From positions 1 through 61,900 of the forward strand of contig JABMQY010000039.1 of the NCBI GenBank assembly GCA_013202975.1: 61,900 nucleotides of DNA. Direction: 5' to 3'. A program made the position numbers and the translations under genes. Below are positions 1-7,539 of the stretch, piece after piece; position 1 is the stretch's first letter; each line of letters opens with the position of its first letter. The DNA comes from Candidatus Saganbacteria bacterium. GTDB lineage: Bacteria > Margulisbacteria > WOR-1 > XYC2-FULL-46-14. The notes beneath the pieces are model-generated. The model had not been told where the DNA came from and ran no database searches. It saw only the letters and a program-made list of their open reading frames with translations.

Positions 1-26
1 GATCTCTAAAGCGGATTCCAAAACTT

Positions 27-80
27 AAATGTCAAATGACAAATGCCTGCCTGCCGGCAAGGCAGGTCAAATGTCAAATG
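27..80. repeat. Heptamer repeat flanking a GC-rich hairpin
   Basis: AAATG recurs with a 7-base period at 27, 34 and 41, and again at 69 and 76. Between the two sets lies a near-perfect inverted repeat, CCTGCCTGCC/GGCAAGGCAGG (46-66, one bulged base). It lies directly before the recognisable MurE tail and brings an in-frame stop (TAA 26-28). Its translation (CLPAGKAG) has the look of dispersed palindromic repeats I have seen in candidate-phylum genomes. That resemblance is from memory and was not searched. Confidence 0.6.
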
Positions 81-238
81 TGGAAGATCGCAAAGAAGCC
101 ATCGTCAAAGCATTAAGCCTCGCAAAAAAAGAAGATCTCGTTGTCATAGCCGGCCGCGGGCATGAGAAGTACCAGGATTTTAATGGAAAAAAGGTTGCTT
201 TGGACGATCGGGTGGTGGTGAGGGAGTTGTTGTTATAG
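29..238 (+). CDS. murE: MurE C-terminal fragment (UDP-MurNAc-tripeptide synthetase), probably broken
   Basis: From about residue 18 the ORF reads like the last 50 residues of Mur ligase MurE: a DR-EAI helix, then VVIAGRGHEKYQ, then a DDRVVVRE tail. MurE adds the third amino acid to UDP-MurNAc-dipeptide in the cytoplasm, and a full protein has about 480-500 residues. Here the frame is closed by TAA at 26-28, and the first residues are encoded by the heptamer/hairpin repeat, so the ORF cannot be an intact gene. The eight codons before the stop (ISKADSKT) do not resemble MurE. Either a repeat insertion cut the gene or the assembly joins unrelated sequence at the left edge. The 3' end overlaps the convergent UPF0489 gene by six bases. 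Confidence 0.65.
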   Translation: MSNDKCLPAGKAGQMSNVEDRKEAIVKALSLAKKEDLVVIAGRGHEKYQDFNGKKVALDDRVVVRELLL

Positions 239-1297
239 ATTGTTTATTATTCTTTCAAGTATTTCCCTGGCATGAGTTTGCTGCGATTTAAAAAAGTCAG
301 GACTGGTTGCAATAGTGATAAAATCGGCTTTTTTTGCAATTGCTAACACAAACTGCAAATTTTGTTCATAAGACATTTGTTTTTTGATACTTTCTTTTGT
401 GAGTTTTTTATCGGAGGATTCTCCAAAATAAGCTGCAAAGTAATCAAGGTCAATATCAATAATGATTTTTAGGCCTACTTCTTTGCACGCATTTATATAT
501 TCTAATGCTTTTTCAATTGAGAGTTTCATCCCTCCCAAACCGCCGGATGGTTCGGAGATAAATGTAGTCTCAATTCCTTTATTGGAATATCCGGTAAGGA
601 CATAATAGGTATCATTAAATAAAAGCGGATTATTCCGGTCAAAGGTTTGTCCCGGACTTAAGAAGTTTGTGATTTCTAATTTCTCCTGACAGAGAATGGC
701 GACGCCGGCCAGATCATCAAGATTTGGCCTGGAATGAGTCCTATTTGGAAATTCATTATCAATATGTTCATCAATATGGAACAGTGCGGAGAAACCATTA
801 GTTATTCCCAGTTTTTTTGCAAGAGCCAGTCCGTATAATGCATGTGTGTGTTGGTCTGAGAGAAAAACCATCTTTCCTGATTTTGTCGGGATAAGCAGAT
901 ATTTTTCAAGATATGATAAATCTCCAAATCTTAGTAAGGGAGCTTTTGATCCCATTACTTTAGCATCCCAGACAGTATAGTAAGCAAGGTCTTTTAGGCT
1001 TCCGATGATAAGGGGAGAACTTCTCATACCGTCAAAACAAAATATCCTGTCATTATCCAGGAAGGGTCGTCTCCCGTTATAGTCTTTTGATGTAAAGATT
1101 CCATTTTTTAATTCAAACCGGTCCATTAGGCCCTGTAAAACTAGAGGTTGGCTTGATAGTTTTGGTCCTAATAATAGTTTTAGGCTGTCAAGTGTCTCTG
1201 TATTAGCGCTTGATCTTCTGGCCGGTGTGTTTGGTCCTACTCTTAATCCCATATATATATATCGATAGAAATTGCGATAAATTTCATCTATAATCAT
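233..1297 (-). CDS. UPF0489-family protein (arginase-fold-like, predicted metal-dependent hydrolase)
   Basis: This is a 354-residue minus-strand protein. It has the acidic/histidine motifs of the UPF0489 family: SDQHTHAL (about 147-154), HIDEHID (174-180) and IDIDLDYF (about 280-287). The Asp/His clusters look like a binuclear metal site of the arginase/deacetylase fold. Some relatives of this family are described as peptide arginases that turn Arg to Orn in RiPPs, but no RiPP precursor or partner is visible here, so the substrate is unknown. The start codon is only three bases from the divergent mtnA start, and no Shine-Dalgarno is visible. Met16 (MGLRVG), behind a TATATATA tract, is an alternative start. 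Family assignment is fairly sure; function is not. Confidence 0.7.
   Translation of the reverse strand: MIIDEIYRNFYRYIYMGLRVGPNTPARRSSANTETLDSLKLLLGPKLSSQPLVLQGLMDRFELKNGIFTSKDYNGRRPFLDNDRIFCFDGMRSSPLIIGSLKDLAYYTVWDAKVMGSKAPLLRFGDLSYLEKYLLIPTKSGKMVFLSDQHTHALYGLALAKKLGITNGFSALFHIDEHIDNEFPNRTHSRPNLDDLAGVAILCQEKLEITNFLSPGQTFDRNNPLLFNDTYYVLTGYSNKGIETTFISEPSGGLGGMKLSIEKALEYINACKEVGLKIIIDIDLDYFAAYFGESSDKKLTKESIKKQMSYEQNLQFVLAIAKKADFITIATSPDFFKSQQTHAREILERIINNL
1289..1294 (+). promoter_or_regulatory. Candidate -10 box for leaderless mtnA
   Basis: A perfect TATAAT ends seven bases before the A of the mtnA ATG. The transcript should therefore start at or next to the start codon. No good -35 hexamer is seen at the usual distance, and there is no Shine-Dalgarno. 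The box lies inside the divergent UPF0489 coding region. Confidence 0.5.
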
Positions 1298-1300
1298 ATC

Positions 1301-2251
1301 ATGCGGACTTTAGAGTGGGTTAATGGAAAACTCAAGATTATCGATCAATTGGAGCTTCCCCACAAGCTTAAATTTTTATATTTAAAAACCTACCAGGACG
1401 TTGTAAAAACAATTAAAGATATGAACATTCGGGGAGCGCCGGCAATTGGGGTTGCTGCAGCTTACGGTTGTGCTCTTGCAGGGAAGAACCTGAAAAAAGC
1501 GGCGAAAGCATTAGTTGATTCCCGCCCAACCGCTGTAAACATCTATTGGGCAGTACAAAAAATGCTCCTTTTTGCAAAAGAAGGAAAAGATTTATTGCAA
1601 GAAGCCCATCGAATGGCAGAAGAGGATATTAAGATTAATAAAAAGATGGGGAGGTATGGGGCTAAGTTAATTCGATCGGGAATGACAGTATTGACCCATT
1701 GTAATGCAGGAGCATTAGCTACCGTTGATTATGGAACGGCGGTTGGAGTTATTCGGGCGGCTCATGAGCAGGGGAAGAAGATCCATGTCTTTACCTCTGA
1801 AACAAGGCCCTATCTTCAGGGTGCTCGTTTAACGGCCTGGGAATTAAAGCAGATGGGGGTAGATTATCATCTTATAACAGACAATATGGTTGGTCATTTT
1901 ATGCAAAGGGGTGAGATTGATCTGGTTGTGACTGGGGCGGATCGAGTTGCCAGAAATGGTGATACTGCAAATAAGATTGGAACATACTCGATTGCGGTTT
2001 TAGCCAAAGAGCACAAAATCCCATTTTATATTGCTGTTCCTTTTTCAACCATAGACACTTCTATGAAATCAGGAAAAGGGATAAAAATTGAAGAGCGGGC
2101 CGGGGATGAGTTGACTATTATTAAGGGCAAACGAATTGCAGCAAAAGGGACTCCTGTTCGTTATCCTGCCTTTGATGTTACCCCAGCTAAATATATTACC
2201 GGGTACATTACAGAGAAAGGGATCTTGAATCCTCCTTTTAAGCATGGATAA
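1301..2251 (+). CDS. mtnA: S-methyl-5-thioribose-1-phosphate isomerase (MtnA, eIF2B-like)
   Basis: The enzyme isomerises 5-methylthioribose-1-phosphate to the ribulose form in methionine salvage. Diagnostic segments are NIRGAPAIG (42-50), RPTAVN (75-80), THCNAGALAT with the catalytic Cys at about 134, TSETRPYLQG (165-174), TGADRVA with the catalytic Asp at about 214, and a C-terminal FDVTP stretch. At 316 residues it is slightly shorter than typical MtnA. No other salvage gene (mtnN, mtnK, mtnBCDE) is nearby, so it may work in a truncated MTA shunt or act on a related sugar phosphate. The stop overlaps the start of the following FAD oxidoreductase by eight bases. The start is supported by the TATAAT box just upstream. 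Confidence 0.92.
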   Translation: MRTLEWVNGKLKIIDQLELPHKLKFLYLKTYQDVVKTIKDMNIRGAPAIGVAAAYGCALAGKNLKKAAKALVDSRPTAVNIYWAVQKMLLFAKEGKDLLQEAHRMAEEDIKINKKMGRYGAKLIRSGMTVLTHCNAGALATVDYGTAVGVIRAAHEQGKKIHVFTSETRPYLQGARLTAWELKQMGVDYHLITDNMVGHFMQRGEIDLVVTGADRVARNGDTANKIGTYSIAVLAKEHKIPFYIAVPFSTIDTSMKSGKGIKIEERAGDELTIIKGKRIAAKGTPVRYPAFDVTPAKYITGYITEKGILNPPFKHG

Positions 2252-3362
2252 GGTAGACATAACAATTATAGGCGGGGGAATTGTTGGCCTCGCGATTGCG
2301 AAAGAGCTCTCCGAAAAATATCCCAATAAGGATATTGTTGTCCTCGAAAAGCATGAGTCCTATGGAGAAGAAACCAGCAGCCGCAATAGTGAAGTTGTCC
2401 ACTCAGGAATTTATTATACCCCCGGATCGCTAAAAGCAAAGTTTTGTGTTTTGGGGAAGAAAATGCTTTGGGATATTTGTGAGAAGAATAATATTTTGTT
2501 TCGTAAACTTGGCAAATTGATTGTTGCTACTAATCAAGAAGAAATTAAACAATTAGATGAACTTTTTGACAGGGGAAGGAAAAATGGGGTAGAGGATTTA
2601 GAGATTATTGGAGTTAAAGGGATCCGTGATCTTGAGCCAAACATAAAAGCTCTGGCCGCTCTTTATTCTCCGGGAACCGGCGTGATTGATTCGCACAGTA
2701 TCATGAAATATTTTTATCAAAAAGCAAAGGATAGTGGGGTGATGTTTTGTTTTGGTTCGGAGGTTACGGGGATTAGAAAAGAGGATTGGGGATATAGAAT
2801 AGATTGTAGGGACAGGTCACTGACCTGTCCATGTATAAAAAGTCGAGTTGTGATAAATGCTGCTGGTTTGTGGGCAGATAAGATTGCGGCGATGGTGGGA
2901 ATTGATATAGAAAAATCCGGATATAAATTATATTATTTGAAAGGCGAATATTTTTCGTATTCATCAACCTGTCCTCTGGTCAACGGTCTGGTCTACCCGA
3001 CTCCACAAAAGGGAAACAAATCTTTGGGAATCCATACCCTGGTTGATCCGGGAGGGAGTATCAAGTTTGGTCCCAATGCCTATCCGGTTGATGAAATTGA
3101 TTACAATGTGGTGGCCGAACATCGTTCGGCCTTCCATCAATCAATAATAACCTATCTTCCGGATGTGAAATTAGAAGATTTATCTCCGGATCAATCCGGA
3201 ATTAGGCCCAAATTAGCCATATTTGACGGGGTTGAGCCGGATTTCATTATAATAGAAGAGAAGGAAAAAGGCTTCCCGGGCTTTATTAATCTAATAGGCA
3301 TTGAGTCTCCGGGGTTGACCTCCGTGCCGGCTATTTCGAAATTTGTGTCTGACTTGTTCTGA
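2244..3362 (+). CDS. FAD-dependent oxidoreductase, L-2-hydroxyglutarate oxidase (LhgO)-like
   Basis: This is a DAO-superfamily flavoprotein of 372 residues. It has an N-terminal Rossmann motif IIGGGIVGLA (8-17), the family segment SSRNSEVVHSGIYY, the VIDSHSIM substrate-domain stretch, and the C-terminal GIESPGLTSVPAI flavin-closing motif. LhgO oxidises L-2-hydroxyglutarate to 2-oxoglutarate and passes electrons to quinones. Glycerol-3-phosphate-dehydrogenase-like relatives share the fold, so the substrate is not certain. It overlaps mtnA and is probably co-transcribed with it. A perfect 10-bp-arm palindrome sits in frame in a loop before the conserved INAAGLWAD, encoding RDRSLTCPC. Confidence 0.85.
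   Translation: MDKVDITIIGGGIVGLAIAKELSEKYPNKDIVVLEKHESYGEETSSRNSEVVHSGIYYTPGSLKAKFCVLGKKMLWDICEKNNILFRKLGKLIVATNQEEIKQLDELFDRGRKNGVEDLEIIGVKGIRDLEPNIKALAALYSPGTGVIDSHSIMKYFYQKAKDSGVMFCFGSEVTGIRKEDWGYRIDCRDRSLTCPCIKSRVVINAAGLWADKIAAMVGIDIEKSGYKLYYLKGEYFSYSSTCPLVNGLVYPTPQKGNKSLGIHTLVDPGGSIKFGPNAYPVDEIDYNVVAEHRSAFHQSIITYLPDVKLEDLSPDQSGIRPKLAIFDGVEPDFIIIEEKEKGFPGFINLIGIESPGLTSVPAISKFVSDLF
2810..2830. repeat. Perfect palindrome inside the lhgO-like gene
   Basis: GGACAGGTCA and TGACCTGTCC form 10-base perfect arms around a single C. The element is in frame and adds Cys/Arg-rich residues at a variable loop between a beta strand (GYRID) and the conserved VVINAAGLWAD. This looks like a tolerated insertion of a dispersed palindromic repeat. 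Only one copy is seen in this window. Confidence 0.6.
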
Positions 3363-3388
3363 CACGTTTTGAATCACAAAAAGACCCA

Positions 3389-3416
3389 TTGACTTTTCTT
3401 GGTATAGAGCTATAAT
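3389..3416 (+). promoter_or_regulatory. Sigma70-type promoter of the polysaccharide operon
   Basis: TTGACT (3389-3394), a 16-base spacer, then TATAAT (3411-3416). The start codon follows after eight bases, so the expected +1 falls at or within a base or two of the ATG at 3425. This predicts a leaderless mRNA for the HTH gene. It is the only near-consensus promoter before the approximately 52 kb run of rightward genes. Confidence 0.8.
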
Positions 3417-3424
3417 GTACCAAT

Positions 3425-3670
3425 ATGGAGATCAAGGAGCACGAAGTCTATACTCTTGAAGAAACCACCTCACTATTAAAGATCAGCCGTTCTACTTTTT
3501 TACGCCTAATAAAAAAAGGAATTCTTAATGCCTATAAGGTAGGAGGGCAGTATCGGGTCTTGGGGAGAGAAATTCTAAATCTTTTTAATCCAAAGGTTCG
3601 GGATGGTGCTAAGTCTGCATATCATAAAGTGATTGATCGAGTAAAAGAGCGGTTGGAGCTAATAAAGTAA
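3425..3670 (+). CDS. Small helix-turn-helix DNA-binding protein (excisionase/MerR-like HTH_17)
   Basis: This 81-residue protein has an N-terminal winged-helix/excisionase-type domain: YTLEETTSLLKISRSTFLRLIKKG, then KVGGQYRV forming the wing and the LGREIL helix. A basic amphipathic C-terminal tail follows (about 55-81). Such proteins bind DNA and act as small transcription factors or recombination directionality factors. No integrase is nearby. It is the first gene after a strong promoter and only 15 bases before the export genes, so a role as regulator of the polysaccharide operon is the simplest inference. The ATG is fixed by the promoter geometry, and no ribosome binding site precedes it. 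Confidence 0.8.
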   Translation: MEIKEHEVYTLEETTSLLKISRSTFLRLIKKGILNAYKVGGQYRVLGREILNLFNPKVRDGAKSAYHKVIDRVKERLELIK

Positions 3671-3685
3671 AAAGGAAGGGATGAA

Positions 3686-4438
3686 ATGATGTTAAGAAAA
3701 ATATGTTTTTTGTTGCTAATGATTCTAGTTATTAATTTTTGTTTGCCTGCTTATGGTCAAACCGTAGGTTCGTCAGTTGGCAGTTCGGATTATTTTGTTG
3801 GGGATGCAATTATTGAAAGTGAGTACAGGTTGGGGCCGGGAGATCAGGTTTCAGCCAATTTAATTGTTGGGGATAATGATATGTCGCTTGATTATAAATT
3901 TATTCTTGATCCCGAAGGGAAAATCTTTTTTCCTCGAGTCGGAGAAATAAAATTATTGGGATTAACCATTCCAGAGGCAAAAAAATTAGTCAGATCCAGG
4001 ATTCGCGGAGTATATAAGGTTAAATTTATTTTTTCTTTTCGCCTGAGTGTTCCGAGAAAAATTCAAATTTATCTTAGCGGGGCAGAAAATAAGCCCCATT
4101 ATATGGGAGAGCGTAAATTTGTTTATGTTTATGGGCAGGTTTCAAACACCGGAAGATTTGAATATCTCCCCGGAAAGAAATACTCGGATTATATTAGTTA
4201 TGCCGGCGGCCCTAAGCCCAATGCTTTTTTGGGGTGGTCATCCATTACGAGGGAAAACAAAAAAATAGCAGTAAATGGGTATGATGTTATTTTTAATGGA
4301 AATCGATCGAAGGATAGCGATATTTTGCCCGGGGATGTTATAAATGTTCCGGCAAATTTCTTTTATTTTTCGGATTTTTCAAGTTTTGCAAATACAATTC
4401 TGTTGGCTTTGACGCTGTATTCGACAGTACTTAAATAG
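3686..4438 (+). CDS. Polysaccharide export protein (OPX, Wza/BexD family)
   Basis: This is an outer-membrane or periplasmic polysaccharide export protein of 250 residues. It has a signal peptide (basic start, hydrophobic 7-21, likely cut after AYG), then the Poly_export domain beginning EYRLGPGDQV (46-55) with DPEGKIFFPRVGEI and LTIPEAKKLV. An SLBB-like domain follows (VYVYGQVSNTGRFEYLPG and SDYISYAGG), ending DILPGDVINVP. There is no clear lipobox cysteine, unlike E. coli Wza. A short hydrophobic C-terminal helix (about 230-250) could be the outer-membrane segment. GGAAGGG 5-8 bases upstream supports the start at 3686 or 3689. The partners are the following PCP and ABC genes. Confidence 0.88.
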   Translation: MMLRKICFLLLMILVINFCLPAYGQTVGSSVGSSDYFVGDAIIESEYRLGPGDQVSANLIVGDNDMSLDYKFILDPEGKIFFPRVGEIKLLGLTIPEAKKLVRSRIRGVYKVKFIFSFRLSVPRKIQIYLSGAENKPHYMGERKFVYVYGQVSNTGRFEYLPGKKYSDYISYAGGPKPNAFLGWSSITRENKKIAVNGYDVIFNGNRSKDSDILPGDVINVPANFFYFSDFSSFANTILLALTLYSTVLK

Positions 4439-4447
4439 GAGAAATAA

Positions 4448-5353
4448 ATGAATGAAGAGATAAATCTGCTTGATTATGTTAATACAATTTTAAAACATTG
4501 GAAGATAATTATTCTAATTGCCCTTGTTACAACAATTTTTGCGTTTGTTACTACAAAGAGGGAGCAGCCTCTTTATCAATCCAAAACGACGATGTTGGTG
4601 CGGTTGGGTGGTGGATCGATTAACTCAAAATTGGCTGGTTTGGCGGGAATAAAGGTATCTTCCGGTCCAGCTGATGATTTTATCGAGGTCTTACAAAGCA
4701 GGGCGGTTGCTTTGAAGGTGCTTACCGACCTAAAACTGAGAGAGTCCATTGCGGGTTGGGACGACCCCAAAATAGATGATCATATACTAGCTTCTTCTGT
4801 AGCTGGGATGCTAAAACCACCAAAACAAAGTGGGAATTTGCTCGAGTTGACTGTTGTCCATACTGATCCCAAGCTGACTGCCAAAATTGTAAACGCCTTT
4901 ATTGATTCTTTATCATTTTATTTAAATAAATTGAATTATACGGAAGCAAAGAAACAAAGAGAATATATTGAAAAACAGCTTCCCCGCGTTGAGGAGAACC
5001 TAATGCAGGTTGAGCAGAAATTGAAGGATTATACTCTTTTGTCGGGAGCAAGTTCAAGTAAAAGTCCGGCGGCAGGGATTACGGTTATGAGGCTTAATAG
5101 AGAATTTGAGATTCTGAATGAAGTTTATGTGATGTTAAGACAGGAGTATGAATCAGTTAAGCTTGAAGAATCTAAAGAAATTGATCCTTTTACTATTTTA
5201 GATGAGGCTCATGTTCCCAAGAGTCCTTTTAAACCAAATGTTAGATTAAATGTTTTGATTGGATTGATTTTGGGTTTGTTTTTTGGGGTGTTTATTGCAT
5301 TTATGTGGGAATATTGGCAAAACCTTTTAGATAAGCAAAAAGAAAGGGTTTAA
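4448..5353 (+). CDS. Chain-length determinant / polysaccharide co-polymerase (Wzz family, no kinase domain)
   Basis: This 301-residue inner-membrane protein has a cytoplasmic N-terminus (INLLDYVNTILKHW) and TM1 at about 18-38. A periplasmic region follows, with the usual beta start (YQSKTTMLV) and a coiled coil at about 160-200. The proline-rich PKSPFKPN precedes TM2 at about 267-288. Wzz/PCP proteins set chain length or link the inner-membrane exporter to the OPX channel. It ends soon after TM2, so the tyrosine autokinase domain of Wzc is absent. GGAG in gaaataaATG context gives the start nine bases after the OPX stop. Confidence 0.88.
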   Translation: MNEEINLLDYVNTILKHWKIIILIALVTTIFAFVTTKREQPLYQSKTTMLVRLGGGSINSKLAGLAGIKVSSGPADDFIEVLQSRAVALKVLTDLKLRESIAGWDDPKIDDHILASSVAGMLKPPKQSGNLLELTVVHTDPKLTAKIVNAFIDSLSFYLNKLNYTEAKKQREYIEKQLPRVEENLMQVEQKLKDYTLLSGASSSKSPAAGITVMRLNREFEILNEVYVMLRQEYESVKLEESKEIDPFTILDEAHVPKSPFKPNVRLNVLIGLILGLFFGVFIAFMWEYWQNLLDKQKERV

Positions 5354-5371
5354 AATTATTTAGGGGATATT

Positions 5372-6235
5372 ATGGGACTAAAATCTTTTTTTAAAGACAA
5401 AGCTAAAACGAGGACTGATTCCCTTGTTTTAATTAAGCCTCAGAGTGGTTTATTTAGTATCAATTTTCAAGAATTATGGGCCTATAGAGAACTATTTTGG
5501 TTTTTGGCTTTAAGGGATATTTTAGTCAAATACAAACAGGCTGCAATCGGTGTTGTCTGGGCAGTAATTCAGCCGGTACTTACAATGATCGTTTTTTCAG
5601 TTATTTTTGGTGGTTTGGCAAAGCTGCCTTCGGATGGAGTTCCCTATCCCATAATGGTTTATGTCGGATTGTTGCCTTGGCAGTTTTTTGCTAATTCTAT
5701 GCGAGCATCAAGCCAATCTGTTGTTGGAAAGTCGACAATCCTTACAAAAATATATTTCCCTCGCTTAATTATCCCTACCAGTGCGGTTATTTCTGGTTTT
5801 ATTGATTTCTTAGTTTCTTTTGTAATTCTATTCGTAATGATGATTTGGTTTAGAATACCCCCTACCTTTAATCTGCTGTTTTTACCTCTATTTATTTTAT
5901 TGGCTTTTACTGCAGCGTTAGGGGTTGGGTTATGGTTATCTGCTTTAAATGTTGAATTTAGGGATGTTATTTATGTTGTGCCTTTTTTGATTCAGGCTGG
6001 CCAATATGTTTCTCCTGTTGCATATTCGTCTGCAATAATCCCTGAAAAATGGAGTTTTTTGTATTCGTTGAATCCTATGGTTGGAGTAATAAATGGTTTT
6101 CGTTGGGCAATTTTGGGGACCGCTACTCCTGATCCCAAAAATCTCATAATAAGTACCTCTTGTGTTTTGCTGTTATTTCTAGGCGGGTTATTTTATTTTA
6201 AAAAGGTCGAAAAAACTTTTGCGGATATTATCTGA
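5372..6235 (+). CDS. wzm: ABC-2 polysaccharide exporter permease (Wzm)
   Basis: This is a 287-residue ABC-2 permease with about six membrane segments (roughly 60-82, 90-110, 145-165, 172-195, 205-225, 255-275). It has the family's N-terminal amphipathic helix ELWAYRELFWFLALRDI and the following KQAAIGVVWAVIQP. With Wzt it moves lipid-linked polysaccharide across the inner membrane. SD-like AGGGG precedes the ATG. Only three bases separate its stop from wzt, so the two are translated together. Confidence 0.93.
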   Translation: MGLKSFFKDKAKTRTDSLVLIKPQSGLFSINFQELWAYRELFWFLALRDILVKYKQAAIGVVWAVIQPVLTMIVFSVIFGGLAKLPSDGVPYPIMVYVGLLPWQFFANSMRASSQSVVGKSTILTKIYFPRLIIPTSAVISGFIDFLVSFVILFVMMIWFRIPPTFNLLFLPLFILLAFTAALGVGLWLSALNVEFRDVIYVVPFLIQAGQYVSPVAYSSAIIPEKWSFLYSLNPMVGVINGFRWAILGTATPDPKNLIISTSCVLLLFLGGLFYFKKVEKTFADII

Positions 6236-6238
6236 AAA

Positions 6239-7525
6239 ATGAACAAACCAATAATTTCAATAAACAATTTGAGTAAACGATATTTGTTGGGTTTGGGCGG
6301 GGGCGAGCAATATAGGGCGCTAAGGGATGTTATAGTAAACAGTCTTATGAGTTTGTTTAGAAGAAAATATCGTCAAAATAGCTTTGAGGAAATATGGGCA
6401 TTAAAAGATGTTTCTTTTGATGTTGAAAAAGGGCAGAAGATTGCAATCATTGGTAGGAATGGGGCAGGAAAGAGTACTTTGTTAAAAATTCTCAGTCGTA
6501 TTACTTGCCCAACAGAGGGAGAGGTCAAGATTCGGGGAAGAGTTGCCAGTTTGCTTGAAGTTGGCACCGGTTTTCACCCTGAATTGACCGGCAGAGAAAA
6601 TATTTTCATGAACGGTGCTATATTGGGGATGACAAGGGCCGAAATCAAAAGAAAGTTTGATGAAATAGTCGCTTTTTCTGAGATTGAGAAGTTTATCGAT
6701 ACGCCTGTAAAGCGTTATTCTAGCGGTATGAGTGTTAGGCTTGCTTTTTCTGTTGCTGCGCACTTGGAGCCGGAGATATTGGTTATTGATGAGGTTCTTG
6801 CCGTTGGTGATTTGATGTTTCAGAAAAAATGCATGGGTAAGATGGATAATGTTGCAAAACAGGGCCGAACTGTTCTCTTTGTGAGCCATAATATGGAAGC
6901 TGTTCGAAGACTATGTCCAAGAGCGGTTTTGTTGAAGGATGGGATGATAGTAAAAGATGGACCTACTAGCGAAGTTGTAAGGAAATATATGGAGGTGGGG
7001 GTTGAGGAGCAGGGAGAAAAAATTTGGAATAGCATTGAAGATGCTCCAGGGGACGATGTAGTTCGCATGCATGCGGTACGTGTTTTAAATAAAAATGGCA
7101 AAGTTTGCACAAAGTTTGATGTTTGTGATGAGATTATGCTTGAGATGGAATATTGGGTCTTGAAGGATGATCATCCCTTAGATGCAACTTATTATTTGAT
7201 AGATGAGAGAGGACATACAATTTTAGTTACGCTTGATAATTTAGATTCCCCGTGGAATGAAAAGAAAAAGCCGGTAGGACACTATTGTTCTAGATGCAAA
7301 GTTCCCGGGAATCTTTTAAATAATGGACAGATTTCTCTGTTGGCCGCAGTTGTAACACATCCTCACCCAGTACATGTTATATTGCGTGATGTTTTAAGGT
7401 TTGATGTTGGTGATGCTATGAATCCAAATGGAGTGAGGGGGAACCATGCCATGCCATGGCCACCCTCTGCTGTGCGTCCTCGTTTGCAGTGGAGTGAAGA
7501 ATTTGTTCCTTTAGATAATAATTAG
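6239..7525 (+). CDS. wzt: ABC transporter ATPase with C-terminal carbohydrate-binding domain (Wzt)
   Basis: The ATPase part carries Walker A GRNGAGKST (72-80), the signature SSGMS (161-165), Walker B LVIDEVLAVGD (181-191) and the H-loop VSHNMEAV. After about residue 265 comes a beta-rich region (MLEMEYWVL, LLAAVVTHP) typical of the Wzt C-terminal domain. In O-antigen transporters this domain recognises the modified non-reducing end of the finished chain. At 428 residues it has the length of Wzt rather than of KpsT. The presence of this domain suggests that a terminal modification, perhaps methylation or an acidic sugar, serves as the export signal. Confidence 0.93.
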   Translation: MNKPIISINNLSKRYLLGLGGGEQYRALRDVIVNSLMSLFRRKYRQNSFEEIWALKDVSFDVEKGQKIAIIGRNGAGKSTLLKILSRITCPTEGEVKIRGRVASLLEVGTGFHPELTGRENIFMNGAILGMTRAEIKRKFDEIVAFSEIEKFIDTPVKRYSSGMSVRLAFSVAAHLEPEILVIDEVLAVGDLMFQKKCMGKMDNVAKQGRTVLFVSHNMEAVRRLCPRAVLLKDGMIVKDGPTSEVVRKYMEVGVEEQGEKIWNSIEDAPGDDVVRMHAVRVLNKNGKVCTKFDVCDEIMLEMEYWVLKDDHPLDATYYLIDERGHTILVTLDNLDSPWNEKKKPVGHYCSRCKVPGNLLNNGQISLLAAVVTHPHPVHVILRDVLRFDVGDAMNPNGVRGNHAMPWPPSAVRPRLQWSEEFVPLDNN

Positions 7526-7539
7526 AAAAGGAGATTAGT

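Noticed and set aside
2069-2326. Minus-strand and alternate-frame ORFs in the track (for example 2069-2326, 6482-6889, 29808-30284, 40657-41088)
   Set aside because: They lie fully under well-recognised genes, show no family motifs and have no ribosome binding sites. They are shadows.
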